Made by a program: the position numbers and the translations under genes. A DNA stretch of 34,819 bases from Myxococcota bacterium (GTDB lineage Bacteria > Myxococcota_A > Polyangia > JAAYKL01), in the NCBI GenBank assembly GCA_030065855.1, contig JASJCT010000091.1, forward strand, positions 1 to 34,819, in the 5' to 3' direction. The notes beneath the pieces were generated by a model that saw only the letters and a list, made by a program, of their open reading frames with translations, searched no databases and was not told where the DNA came from. Positions 7,182 to 15,688 of the stretch are shown in pieces (the stretch's first letter is position 1; the number at the start of each line of letters is the position of its first letter).

Positions 7182-8536
7182 ACGATCTGATCAATAGACG
7201 ACACATTGCCATCGCGCTTTTTGCCATCGCATTGATTGCCTGCTCCACGCAAAGCAAAGACGCACATATTGAGTCACACACCAACCACGAGGATTGCGAT
7301 CATGGAACAGCTGATGCCCACAATGAGGCAACGGGTCACACTGGCCACGACCACAGTGAGAGCGAGGCATCGGACTTGGACCGGCCTATCTCGGAGCTGT
7401 TCGCCGATGCCTGTGAACATCAGATCAAAGCCCATGCGTGCGACGCGTGCCGTTACGAAGTGGGTGTTGTAAAGGCAGACCCAACCCTCTTTGCAGGGGG
7501 ACTACTCGAAAAGGGAGGGGTGGAGCGGCGCGCGGTGTCCCTCCCACTCAAGCTCACGGGCGAGGTGCGCTTTGACGAACGGCGCGTGGCCCATGTCAGC
7601 ACCCAGGCCGATGGGGTTATCAAGCGGGTCCACGTTACCCTTGGTGACCGGGTCCAGCAGGGCCAAGCCATGGTGGACATTGCATCGGTAGCCATCGGCG
7701 AGGCACAGGCTGCGTACCTCGAATCCCGGGGTATGCTCGCCCTTGCCAAACGCAACCACGACCGACTTACAACCCTCAGAAAGGAGGGTATCTCCTCGGA
7801 GAAGGAGCTCTTGGCAGCCGGGCAGGCCTTTGATGCCGCAAAGATCAGGACAGACGCAGCCCTCGGCAAGCTCACTCGGCTCGGCATGAGCGCTGCTGCG
7901 GCACGCACCTTGACCCAGGGAAAAGCAACCGGACGCCTGGTCTTGCGCGCGCCATCAGACGGCACCGTGCTCGACATCCACGCTGTTGCCGGTGAGCTCG
8001 CCCGTGCAGAGACATCCCTGGCCACGGTCGGTGACAACACCGCGATGTGGGTCTGGGCTGACCTTTACGAACAGGACATCGCCCTTGTCAGCCGGAAGCA
8101 AGCCAAGCAACCCCTGGCAGCCATGGTCGAGGTCAAGGCTTATCCTGGAGAGGGGTTCAAAGGAACGGTCGACTTTGTGAGCCCACTGATGAGTGAATCA
8201 TCGCGCACCGTCAAGATACGCGTGGCTGTGCCGAATCGCGATGGCCGCCTACTCGCGGGGATGTTCGCCCAGGTAAAGGTGTTTATTCCCGGAGATCAGC
8301 AGGTGCTGGCAGTGCCCACTGGAGCCGTGCTCGAGGATGAACAGAGAGCCTTTGTTTTTGTTCATCACGAGGGGGACTACTACGTGCGCCGGCCGGTCAC
8401 CGTCGGCCGTACTTTCGAGGGGCTGGCAGAGATCACCGACGGGCTATCTGGTGGCGAGATCGTCGTTGCAAACGGTGCCTTTCTCATGAAATCCGACGTC
8501 CTGCGCTCGAAGATGGGCGCGGGGTGTGCGGATTGA
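7178..8536 (+). CDS. czcB: Periplasmic adaptor of heavy-metal RND efflux (CzcB family), lipoprotein
   Basis: A 452-residue membrane-fusion protein linking the RND pump to the outer-membrane channel. Start is ATG 7178, within the czcC stop (ATGA) and after GGAGAAG. A lipoprotein signal ends in LIAC with lipidated C22. Residues 27-65 are a His/Asp/Glu-rich linker (HEDCDHG, HTGHDHSES), probably metal-binding. C79, C88 and C91 in CEHQ...CDACRYEVG form the metal-binding N-terminal motif typical of CzcB-like adaptors. Then come the barrel-sandwich (lipoyl-like) segments flanking a helical hairpin at about 170-250, the beta-barrel, and the membrane-proximal domain (SGGEIVVANGAFLMKSD). The His-rich linker suggests it captures periplasmic divalent metal. 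The gene ends 13 nt before czcA. Confidence 0.92.
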   Translation: MNDLINRRHIAIALFAIALIACSTQSKDAHIESHTNHEDCDHGTADAHNEATGHTGHDHSESEASDLDRPISELFADACEHQIKAHACDACRYEVGVVKADPTLFAGGLLEKGGVERRAVSLPLKLTGEVRFDERRVAHVSTQADGVIKRVHVTLGDRVQQGQAMVDIASVAIGEAQAAYLESRGMLALAKRNHDRLTTLRKEGISSEKELLAAGQAFDAAKIRTDAALGKLTRLGMSAAAARTLTQGKATGRLVLRAPSDGTVLDIHAVAGELARAETSLATVGDNTAMWVWADLYEQDIALVSRKQAKQPLAAMVEVKAYPGEGFKGTVDFVSPLMSESSRTVKIRVAVPNRDGRLLAGMFAQVKVFIPGDQQVLAVPTGAVLEDEQRAFVFVHHEGDYYVRRPVTVGRTFEGLAEITDGLSGGEIVVANGAFLMKSDVLRSKMGAGCAD

Positions 8537-8549
8537 GGCGGAGGCGACC

Positions 8550-11500
8550 ATGCCCTATTTACTGAGCTTCATCCTGCAACGCCGGATGATGGTCGGCATT
8601 GGCACTGCCCTTCTGGTCGTGCTGGGTGCCCTCTCTTGGCACCGCCTGCCCATCGATGCCTTTCCAGACGTGACCAACCAGCAGGTCATGATCCTCACCG
8701 AAGCAGCGGGGCTCGGTCCGCTAGATGTGGAGCAACAGATCACGTTCCCCATCGAATGGGTCATGGGTGGGTTGCCAGACGTCAGGAAGGTGCGATCCCT
8801 GTCTAAAACCGGATTATCCCAGGTGGTCATCGTCTTTGAGGACAGCGTGGATACCTACTTTGCACGCCAGCTCGTGTTCGAGCGCCTCCAGCTGGCCAAG
8901 GATCAGTTGCCATTGGGCGTAGAGCCTGAGCTGGGACCCATCAGTACCGGCCTGGGCGAGGTATTTCAATACACCATCAAGAGCGATCGCCACAGCTTGA
9001 GCGAGCTTAGAACCATGCAGGATTGGATGGTCGCACCTCGCCTGCGCATGTTGCCAGGAGTTAACGAGGTCAACAGCTTTGGCGGGCGCGTCAAGCAGGT
9101 TCACGTACGCGTAGATCCGGATAAGCTGCTCAAGTACAAGCTGACACTTCCTGAAATTGTCGCTGCGCTCTCTGAAAACAACGCCAATGCCGGCGGGAGC
9201 TTCATCGTTAAGGATTGGGAGCAAGAGAACATTCGCAGCGTTGGCCTTTTTGGATCCATCCAGGACATCCGCGACGTTGTACTTCAAGCGGACGATGGCA
9301 CACCGGTGTACCTGACAGAGGTTGCCGAGATTGCAGACGGGGCCATGACCCGCATGGGTGCGGTTACCCGTGACGGCCAGGGCGAGGTGGCAGCCGGTAT
9401 GGTCATCATGCTGAAGGGAGAAAATTCCAAGGAGGTCGTCGAACGGGTAAAGGCAGCGATCCCAACCATCGAACGGTCTCTGCCAGCGGGTGCGGCCATC
9501 GATGTGTTCTACGACCGCACCGACCTGGTGCAGGCGGTTATCGGCACTGTCTCAGGTGCGCTACTGCAGGGTGGATTGTTGGTGCTCCTGGTGCTGTTCC
9601 TGCTCATTGCCAACTTGCGCTCGGCCCTGGTAGTAGCCACCAGCCTGCCCCTGACCGCGCTTAGCGCCTTCATCTTAATGGATATGAACCAGGTAACGGC
9701 CAATTTGATGAGCCTGGGAGGACTGGCCATTGCCATCGGCATGGTGGTCGACGGTGCGATCGTGGTGACGGAAAACATCGTCAGGCACGTTGGAGAGAAA
9801 CCTCAAGAAAATCGCCTGGCCGTCGTGGTTCAAGCAACCCAGGAGGTTGGGCGACCCATCGTGTTTTCCATCCTGATCATCGTGCTGGTCTTTTTGCCCC
9901 TGCTCTCCCTCAAAGGGATGGAAGGTCGGCTGTTCGGACCATTGGCCCTGACCATGGTCTTTGCCATGCTGGGCTCCCTGGTCGTTGCCATGACGATCAT
10001 ACCGGTCATGCTATCCTCCCTGCTGACCAAGGGGGCTGGTGCCAGAGAGTCGCGGGCCTTTCTCTGGCTGCAGCGGGGGTACCTAAAGGCACTCGACAGG
10101 GTGCTGTCCCATCGCAAGACCACGGTCTGGATCGCCGCTGCGCTTTTCATCGGAACGCTCGCACTAACACCCCTCATCGGCACTGAATTCCTGCCCCCAC
10201 TCGAAGAGGGGGCCATTGCCATCAATGTGGTGCGCTTGCCCAATGCATCACTCAAAGGGTCGGTAGAGACCGGGACGTTTATGGAGAAAACCCTGCTCAC
10301 CTTTCCAGAGGTAAAAACGGTCGTGACCAAAACAGGTCGGGCGGAAATATCAGAAGACCCCATGGGCCCTGAGCAGAACGACCTGCTCATTATGCTCCAT
10401 CCTGAATCAGCGTGGACCACAGGCCGCAGCAAGGCAGACCTGGTCGCGGCTATGCAAACCCGCCTGGCAAAGATCCCTGGGTTGCGCCTGTCGTTTAGCC
10501 AGCCCATCGCCCTCAGGGTCAATGAGCTTATCTCGGGCGTCAAGAGCGACCTGGCGGTGAAAATCTTTGGCGAGGACATCGATATTCTCAAAGCCAACGC
10601 CGATCGTATCGCGGCCACCATCGGCGAGATAGATGGGGCAGCGGATGTGCGGGTCGAGCAAGTCACTGGTTTTTCCCAACTCGACATCATTCCCGACCGG
10701 CAGGCCATGGCGCGCTACAAGCTCAATATGAGTGATATCAATGACGTCGTAGAGACCGCTGTGGGTGGAAAAGTTGCGACCACGATGCTCGACGGACAGA
10801 TGCGCATCGGCGTTCAGGTACGGTTTATCGAGAAGCAGCGAAGCGAGGTGCGAGCGATCGAAGCCATTCTGTTGACCACACCTACCGGGGCACGGGTGCC
10901 GCTCGGGAATATCGCGCGAGTGAAGCGGGTCGAAGGGCCGGCCCAGATCAGCCGGGAGGACAACATGCGGCGCGTCGTGGTCGAGGCAAACATCCGCGGC
11001 CGGGATCTCGGCGGTTTTGTGAAAGAGGCCCAGGTCCGGTTGGCAGCTATCATCAACGGGCTACCAACTGGATACTGGGTGGCATACGGGGGGACATTCG
11101 AAAATCAGCAGCAGGCCATGCGCAGACTTGCCGTGGTTGTGCCGCTTTCAGTGCTGTTGATTTTCTTCATGTTGATCTCTGCATTGGGCTCGGTGAAAGT
11201 CGCCGGGTTGGTGTTGGCCAATCTGCCGTTTGCCCTGATTGGCGGCATTTTGTCGATGACCCTGCTGGGCATTACCCTGAACGTACCGTCGACCGTAGGG
11301 TTCATTGCCCTGTTTGGTGTGGCTGTCCAGAACGGCACGGTGTTGGTAACGTTCATCAATCAGTTACGCCAGAGGGGGCAACCATTGGGCCAGGCCATCA
11401 GGGAAGCCTGCGGGCTGCGATTCAGGGCCCTGATGATGACAGCTGCGACAACCGTGGTGGGATTGCTCCCCATGGTCTATGCCGTGGGCCCGGGCGCAGA

Positions 11501-11627
11501 GGTACAGCGTCCCTTAGCAGTGGTCGTCATCGGTGGCCTGCTTACGGCAACCCTGCTGACCCTCTTCATACTGCCGGCACTCTATTCCTGGCTTAAGCCG
11601 AATCTGGGAAGAGACGCCTCAACCTAG
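8550..11627 (+). CDS. czcA: Heavy-metal efflux RND permease, CzcA/CusA family
   Basis: A 1025-residue inner-membrane proton/metal antiporter. Start is ATG 8550 after GGCGGAGG; the frame also opens at GTG 8526 but lacks a better site. Features are the first transmembrane helix, the large periplasmic loop starting LPIDAFPDVTNQQVMI, transmembrane helices around residues 330-490, a second large loop, and the C-terminal helix bundle. The TM4 motif reads AIGMVVDGAIVVTEN with D401, so it has AIG-x3-DGA rather than the DFG-x3-DGA of the classical Zn/Co/Cd type. The periplasmic cleft has EGAIAINVVRLPNAS and EDPMGPEQND, without the methionines that bind Cu/Ag in CusA, pointing to a divalent cation. Its stop overlaps the stop of the converging reductase gene. 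Confidence 0.95.
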   Translation: MPYLLSFILQRRMMVGIGTALLVVLGALSWHRLPIDAFPDVTNQQVMILTEAAGLGPLDVEQQITFPIEWVMGGLPDVRKVRSLSKTGLSQVVIVFEDSVDTYFARQLVFERLQLAKDQLPLGVEPELGPISTGLGEVFQYTIKSDRHSLSELRTMQDWMVAPRLRMLPGVNEVNSFGGRVKQVHVRVDPDKLLKYKLTLPEIVAALSENNANAGGSFIVKDWEQENIRSVGLFGSIQDIRDVVLQADDGTPVYLTEVAEIADGAMTRMGAVTRDGQGEVAAGMVIMLKGENSKEVVERVKAAIPTIERSLPAGAAIDVFYDRTDLVQAVIGTVSGALLQGGLLVLLVLFLLIANLRSALVVATSLPLTALSAFILMDMNQVTANLMSLGGLAIAIGMVVDGAIVVTENIVRHVGEKPQENRLAVVVQATQEVGRPIVFSILIIVLVFLPLLSLKGMEGRLFGPLALTMVFAMLGSLVVAMTIIPVMLSSLLTKGAGARESRAFLWLQRGYLKALDRVLSHRKTTVWIAAALFIGTLALTPLIGTEFLPPLEEGAIAINVVRLPNASLKGSVETGTFMEKTLLTFPEVKTVVTKTGRAEISEDPMGPEQNDLLIMLHPESAWTTGRSKADLVAAMQTRLAKIPGLRLSFSQPIALRVNELISGVKSDLAVKIFGEDIDILKANADRIAATIGEIDGAADVRVEQVTGFSQLDIIPDRQAMARYKLNMSDINDVVETAVGGKVATTMLDGQMRIGVQVRFIEKQRSEVRAIEAILLTTPTGARVPLGNIARVKRVEGPAQISREDNMRRVVVEANIRGRDLGGFVKEAQVRLAAIINGLPTGYWVAYGGTFENQQQAMRRLAVVVPLSVLLIFFMLISALGSVKVAGLVLANLPFALIGGILSMTLLGITLNVPSTVGFIALFGVAVQNGTVLVTFINQLRQRGQPLGQAIREACGLRFRALMMTAATTVVGLLPMVYAVGPGAEVQRPLAVVVIGGLLTATLLTLFILPALYSWLKPNLGRDAST

Positions 11628-13084
11628 ACCAACGTCAACATGCCGTGGGCGTTGATCAGGCCCGCTTGGATTTGCACCCCGTGGGGGCACTTGCCGCGGC
11701 AAGGCGCAGTACAGCCAAAGCACTGGGAGCCGTCTCGGCCCATCAAAGCGGCGTATTTGTTCATTGCGTGCTTTTCCCGGTGTTGATGGCCGTAGTAGTA
11801 GGTGTAGCGCATGATCTTGCTGACCGGTACCCCGCGCTGGCAGTAAGCCGCGCATGTCTTACACCCATGCCGGCAATACTGATGACTGCGCGCCAGGGCA
11901 ACATCCCTCAGCAACTGGGCCCGACGCGGGCTCAGCTCAGTGCCTGAAAGGGGAATGAACTGATCCAGGCTGTCAAAGCTGGGGGTGGACACGCACACCG
12001 TATGCATATCTGGATTGCCAAGTACCCACTGCACACTGGCCAGATCGATCTCGCGCTGCGTGTTTTCCACACCGTATTTGTCGCGAAACGCATCCAAGGC
12101 GGGGCGATTTTTGTCTATCTCTTCTTGGAAGATTTCCCGTTGTGCCAGTATTGCTGCAACAGCTTGTTCGCGGGTCTTTTTCTCCTCTTCCATCAAGTAG
12201 TCTATCCATCCCTGAAACCCCTCGCTGGGGTTTTCCGGGTCAAACGGCGACAGTTCTATGTGTCCGGCAGACGACTTCATGCCCGTGGTGCCTATGTTCT
12301 TCTCCTTGCACGCCTTGAGCACTTGTTCCCCCTCTTCGGCCTTGAGATAATTGTAGGTGAGCAGCATGACGTCGAAGCGACCATCCTCGACCGCCTTGAG
12401 CAGCACCTCTGACATGCTGGCGTCCTCTTTTTCATCTGGGCCGTGGCACGAGATGCCCGCGTGCTTGAGCCTGCCGTCTGCCTTGAGCTTGGTGGTTGCC
12501 GCGTGAAACCCCTCGTGGGCCACGAGCTTGGGATCCCGGACAGAGTGCATGTATAGGGCGTCCACATAATCGGTTTTCATTCGCTCCTGGCACTTGTCGA
12601 ACCGGTCCAACAGGGTTTGTTCGGTGTCCCCGTCTTTGATCTCCAGCTTGGTCACGATGAAGATCTTCTTCCGATCCATGTGGGCCATTGCCTCCCCGAT
12701 CTTGCGCTCTGAATCCCCCCTGCCGTACCCCTCTGCCGTATCAAAGAGGTTGATGCCCTGGTCATAGGCATAGCGAACCACATTTGCTTCGGCGATATGA
12801 CCACAGCCCATGGACACATCAGACACGTCAAATCCAGTGCGCCCGAGGGGGCGGAATCGGGCAATCTTGGGTTTTGGCGTTTCGGCCTGGGTCTCAGTGG
12901 CAGACTCAGCAGGCGCTGCTGGTGTGGTCTCAGCATCCCGTGCGTTCTGGGTAGGCGCTGCAGTTTGCGCGCCCCCGCACCCTGCAATGGCCCCGCCTGC
13001 CACAGCAGCTGCGGTGCCCGAGGCTTTTAAAAATCGCCGCCGGCTCATGGTTTTTTGATCGGAATCGTTTTCGTGTTTCGCCAT
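11624..13084 (-). CDS. Tat-exported aldo/keto reductase with two Fe-S-type Cys clusters
   Basis: A 486-residue protein with ATG 13084 preceded by GGGGAG; the frame extends upstream to 13135 without support. The N terminus is a twin-arginine signal (SRRRFLKASG, Ala/Gly-rich core) followed by a Thr/Ala/Pro/Glu-rich linker of about 35 residues. The AKR domain keeps the catalytic tetrad: Asp and Tyr in FDTAEGYG, Lys in VTKLE, His in YMHSV. The C-terminal part has two cysteine clusters, C404-C408-C411-C415 (CX3CX2CX3C) and C455-C458-C462-C466 (CX2CX3CX3C, followed by PHGV), fitting two iron-sulfur clusters. Tat export suits a protein folded around cofactors in the cytoplasm. Substrate is unknown. 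A role as a periplasmic oxidoreductase is likely. Confidence 0.88.
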   Translation of the reverse strand: MAKHENDSDQKTMSRRRFLKASGTAAAVAGGAIAGCGGAQTAAPTQNARDAETTPAAPAESATETQAETPKPKIARFRPLGRTGFDVSDVSMGCGHIAEANVVRYAYDQGINLFDTAEGYGRGDSERKIGEAMAHMDRKKIFIVTKLEIKDGDTEQTLLDRFDKCQERMKTDYVDALYMHSVRDPKLVAHEGFHAATTKLKADGRLKHAGISCHGPDEKEDASMSEVLLKAVEDGRFDVMLLTYNYLKAEEGEQVLKACKEKNIGTTGMKSSAGHIELSPFDPENPSEGFQGWIDYLMEEEKKTREQAVAAILAQREIFQEEIDKNRPALDAFRDKYGVENTQREIDLASVQWVLGNPDMHTVCVSTPSFDSLDQFIPLSGTELSPRRAQLLRDVALARSHQYCRHGCKTCAAYCQRGVPVSKIMRYTYYYGHQHREKHAMNKYAALMGRDGSQCFGCTAPCRGKCPHGVQIQAGLINAHGMLTLV

Positions 13085-13187
13085 GGTGGTCTCCCCTCTG
13101 TTAAAACATACCGTCCTTCCCCAGATAGAGATCATCGCACCAGATAGCCTTCATAGAGCAGGATGCCTTGCCCACTCCCGCCCCGAA

Positions 13188-14153
13188 TTACGTTGCCGGT
13201 TTGGCGCGGCTGTTCGGGGGGCGAGGCTTGGGCTTGCTCGGGTGCTTGTCTCTCTTCTGGATTTTTTTATCGCTTTTTAGGACTTTATTCAGAGATTTTT
13301 TGGCTTCGTTTGCAAGCTTTTTGTCGCGACTTAGACTTGCTTCTTTTAGCGCTGGCACCACGGATGGATCGAGATCGCCAATGCGAGCCAGAGCTCGGAC
13401 CACGTGAATCCTCTGGGGGGTATCCTTGCTTTCCTTGAGGGCTTGGGTTAGCTGGGGCAGTGCATCTGATGCGTCCTTTTCCAAATTTCCCAGCGCCCGT
13501 GCTGCATTTCGCCCCAATTCGGCATCTTCGTCGTCGAGGGCATCGGCTAAAAATGGCACTGGCATGGGGCCCAGCGAGTTCATGCGCGATCGAATTTCAG
13601 CGGGAACCATGACCTTTTGACCTGCTTCGTTCCGATAGTATCGCTTTTTGTGTGGGGACGTGCTGGACAAGTGGCTGATCAACACGGGCATGGCCTTTTC
13701 TCCAATGGCGCGTATTGCCTTCCAAGCCCACAGGCGCACGTTGCTTTTCCGATCTGCGAGACAGGCAACAAGGGCATCGACCGCCTGTTCATCGCCAATA
13801 GCCCCGAGTACCATGGCCGCATCTAACCGAACTTGCCAGTGTTTATCTGACAGGGATCGCATCAGCGCTGGGACTGCCACTTCAGCTGCTGGACCCAACT
13901 CACCCAAGCGTTTCACGGCCTTGGAGCGGACCCGATAATCCCGGTGATCGAGGCGCGTTACAACTGCTTCGGCTGCAGTTGCCCCACGAATAAATGCGAC
14001 CTGTTTTTCCAGCTCTTCAAAAGCTACTTGCCGTTGCTCCAGATCCGCCGGTGCTGGCGGGACCTCCTGCTCTGCCAGGCAGGCAGCCAGCAGTGGGACT
14101 AACATGCCCAAAACACCGATGCCCCAAAGCCGATTGCAGCAGTTGGTGCTCAT
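13188..14153 (-). CDS. HEAT-repeat lipoprotein
   Basis: A 321-residue protein. The start is taken as ATG 14153 because it overlaps the stop of the upstream transporter gene (ATGA); an upstream extension to 14210 would run through that gene. The signal (LGMLVPLLAAC) has a lipobox. After a Glu/Gln-rich helix, residues about 55-275 contain tandem HEAT/PBS-like helical repeats, e.g. DYRVRSKAVKRLGELG, HWQVRLDAAMVLGAIG, KSNVRLWAWKAIRAIG and DAELGRNAARALGNL. These form a superhelical protein-binding scaffold. The last 45 residues are strongly basic (Lys/Arg/Pro-rich). No enzymatic motif is seen. It probably binds a protein partner at the cell envelope. Confidence 0.85.
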   Translation of the reverse strand: MSTNCCNRLWGIGVLGMLVPLLAACLAEQEVPPAPADLEQRQVAFEELEKQVAFIRGATAAEAVVTRLDHRDYRVRSKAVKRLGELGPAAEVAVPALMRSLSDKHWQVRLDAAMVLGAIGDEQAVDALVACLADRKSNVRLWAWKAIRAIGEKAMPVLISHLSSTSPHKKRYYRNEAGQKVMVPAEIRSRMNSLGPMPVPFLADALDDEDAELGRNAARALGNLEKDASDALPQLTQALKESKDTPQRIHVVRALARIGDLDPSVVPALKEASLSRDKKLANEAKKSLNKVLKSDKKIQKRDKHPSKPKPRPPNSRAKPAT

Positions 14154-14506
14154 CGCGCGACGCAGATAATGCCACAAATAATGAGGCCGAACCCGATCCA
14201 TTGAACCCATGAAATCGCTTCCTTAAACAGTACCATCGACCCGGCGATGACGATTAACCCGCTCATCGATACCATGATGGGATAGGCGATCGATAGGGGA
14301 AGCTTGGTCAGCGCCTGGGTATATGCAACGACGTTCAGCGCAAAAAGCCCCAAACCCAAGATCACGGGCCAAGACGACAGATAGTGCTTCACCATGGCCG
14401 TAGCGCCTGTTGCTTGGGGTGCTGTCCGCATACCAGCTTTCATCAAAACATTTGCCACACCGTTAAATAGAACAGCGATAGCGAGAATGAAATACCAACG
14501 AGCCAT
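14150..14506 (-). CDS. Small four-helix EamA/SMR-superfamily transporter (ArnE-like size)
   Basis: A 118-residue protein with four predicted membrane helices, the size of SMR and ArnE/ArnF proteins. The second half, LPLSIAYPIMVSMSGL followed by LFKEAISWVQWIGFGLI, matches the drug/metabolite transporter superfamily. Helix 1 (LFNGVANVLMKAG) has no glutamate where EmrE-type multidrug exporters carry their essential Glu, so a drug-proton antiporter is unlikely. An EamA-like or polyprenyl-phosphate-sugar flippase role, as for ArnE/ArnF, fits better but is inference. It is coupled by ATGA to the downstream HEAT lipoprotein gene and separated by 127 nt, containing an inverted repeat, from the UbiA-like gene upstream. 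Confidence 0.8.
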   Translation of the reverse strand: MARWYFILAIAVLFNGVANVLMKAGMRTAPQATGATAMVKHYLSSWPVILGLGLFALNVVAYTQALTKLPLSIAYPIMVSMSGLIVIAGSMVLFKEAISWVQWIGFGLIICGIICVAR

Positions 14507-14529
14507 TTTGTCCTCAAGTCCGATTCCGT

Positions 14530-14634
14530 GAACGATAGGTAGGGCGTGGGTTTATCCCACGCCGTCTCCCATGCATCGTGCCCGATACTCGGTCGGGGAT
14601 AAACCCCGGCCCTACAACTGAGCGATGATCGTTC
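14530..14634. repeat. Composite inverted repeat (two hairpins facing each other)
   Basis: The 25-nt arm at 14539-14563 and the 25-nt arm at 14591-14615 are imperfect inverted copies (GTAGGGC...GGGTTTATCCC...). Each arm is itself a hairpin: GGCGTGGG-TTTAT-CCCACGCC in the first and CGGGG-ATAAA-CCCCG in the second. Outside them GAACGAT and ATCGTTC extend the symmetry. The arrangement is that of REP/BIME-like units or a small MITE, sitting in the gap between the UbiA-like gene and the transporter gene. It may also end or trim the transcript. Confidence 0.7.
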
Positions 14635-15545
14635 TATTTTAGCCAAGTAAAATCCCAAAATTCATTTTCCACAAGAATGATCGTCGCGCATAGCAAGCTC
14701 CATAAAGCAACGGTAATTATCAGTGGAATATCTGTTATGACCGTACGGGTGGGATCCCCACCCGAATCGGTGTGGTAGACCAGGTACAAATATCTGAAGA
14801 TACCGTAGAGCACGAGCGGTACGCTGAGCAACAGGGCCCGCGATCCCACCAATGAGACGGTTCGCTCATCTACGGTGTAGAGCACATAGGCCACGATGGT
14901 CGCAGCAGTTACCGCAGAGACCATCTGGTCCAGGAAAGCCGGTGAATAGTCGGATAGCACCTTTCGGTGATCAGAGGCCCGGTCCCCGAGCAGGACCACC
15001 TCTGCCCGGCGTTTTGTAAATCCCAAAAATAGAGAGATGGTTACGGCACATACCAGGAGCCAAGCCGAAGGCATGACCGTAAGCGCGACCGCGCCCGCGA
15101 GAATGCGCAGCACGAATCCGGCAGCAATAACAAGTACATCAATGATAACGAGGTGCTTCAAACCGAAGGAATAGGCAATATTCAACCCGAGATAAAGGCC
15201 AACCACCCCCAAGGTGGCGCGATTTAAAAACACACCTGCCACTGCCAATCCGGAGATACAAAGTAACAGCGCTCCCAAAAGGCCGACCCACCGCGGCAGG
15301 GCATCGCTCGCCAACGGGCGATGCTTCTTTTCGGGATGTTGGGAATCTTCCTCTATATCTCTATAATCATTGATGAAATAAACAGATGAGGAAGCCAGGC
15401 AAAACGCGACAAAGGCGATCAGCGTGTTTAGAATGGACGCGCCATCGAGGATTTTTCCAGAGAATATCAACGCCGTAAAGACGAAGATATTCTTTACCCA
15501 CTGCTTGGGTCGCGCGAGCGAGAGCAGATGCAAAACAAACCCCAT
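14634..15545 (-). CDS. UbiA-family prenyltransferase, DPPR-synthase-like
   Basis: A 303-residue membrane protein with about eight to nine helices. The first Asp-rich motif is N59-D60-x2-D63-x3-D67 (NDYRDIEEDSQHPEKKHRP) and the second region is YSFGLKHLVIIDVLVIAAGF followed by VLRILAGA, then FTKRRAEVVLL. The combination NDxxDxxxD-x-HPxKxxRP, LKHxxxxDV and GFVLR-x-xAGA is characteristic of 5-phosphoribosyl-1-pyrophosphate:decaprenyl-phosphate phosphoribosyltransferases (Rv3806c group) rather than of quinone-type UbiA. The expected reaction moves 5-phosphoribose from PRPP to a polyprenyl phosphate, the first step towards polyprenyl-phosphate ribose or arabinose donors. The epimerase genes (DprE1/DprE2) are not in the window. 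The gene diverges from guaA. Confidence 0.85.
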   Translation of the reverse strand: MGFVLHLLSLARPKQWVKNIFVFTALIFSGKILDGASILNTLIAFVAFCLASSSVYFINDYRDIEEDSQHPEKKHRPLASDALPRWVGLLGALLLCISGLAVAGVFLNRATLGVVGLYLGLNIAYSFGLKHLVIIDVLVIAAGFVLRILAGAVALTVMPSAWLLVCAVTISLFLGFTKRRAEVVLLGDRASDHRKVLSDYSPAFLDQMVSAVTAATIVAYVLYTVDERTVSLVGSRALLLSVPLVLYGIFRYLYLVYHTDSGGDPTRTVITDIPLIITVALWSLLCATIILVENEFWDFTWLK

Positions 15546-15688
15546 GGTCGCGAGTATGTCGCATGGAATAAAAAATGAAAACCCATAGATGGATTGTCGC
15601 TGGGATCTGGGCAGGCGATGCCAAATGGGGTATAGACTGAACCGGTTCGCGCCTCAATAAAAAGCGCGTCACAGCCCGAGGAAATCCC

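Noticed and set aside
7453..8040. 195-codon minus-strand frame within czcB
   Set aside because: Antisense shadow of a well-supported adaptor gene, low-complexity Ser/Arg/Ala composition.
9830..10708. 292-codon minus-strand frame within czcA
   Set aside because: Shadow of the strongly conserved RND permease; composition is Ser/Arg/Met-rich and no start signal supports it.
15639..15648. GAACCGGTTC palindrome upstream of guaA
   Set aside because: A 10-bp palindrome is short enough to arise by chance and no promoter element could be fixed around it.
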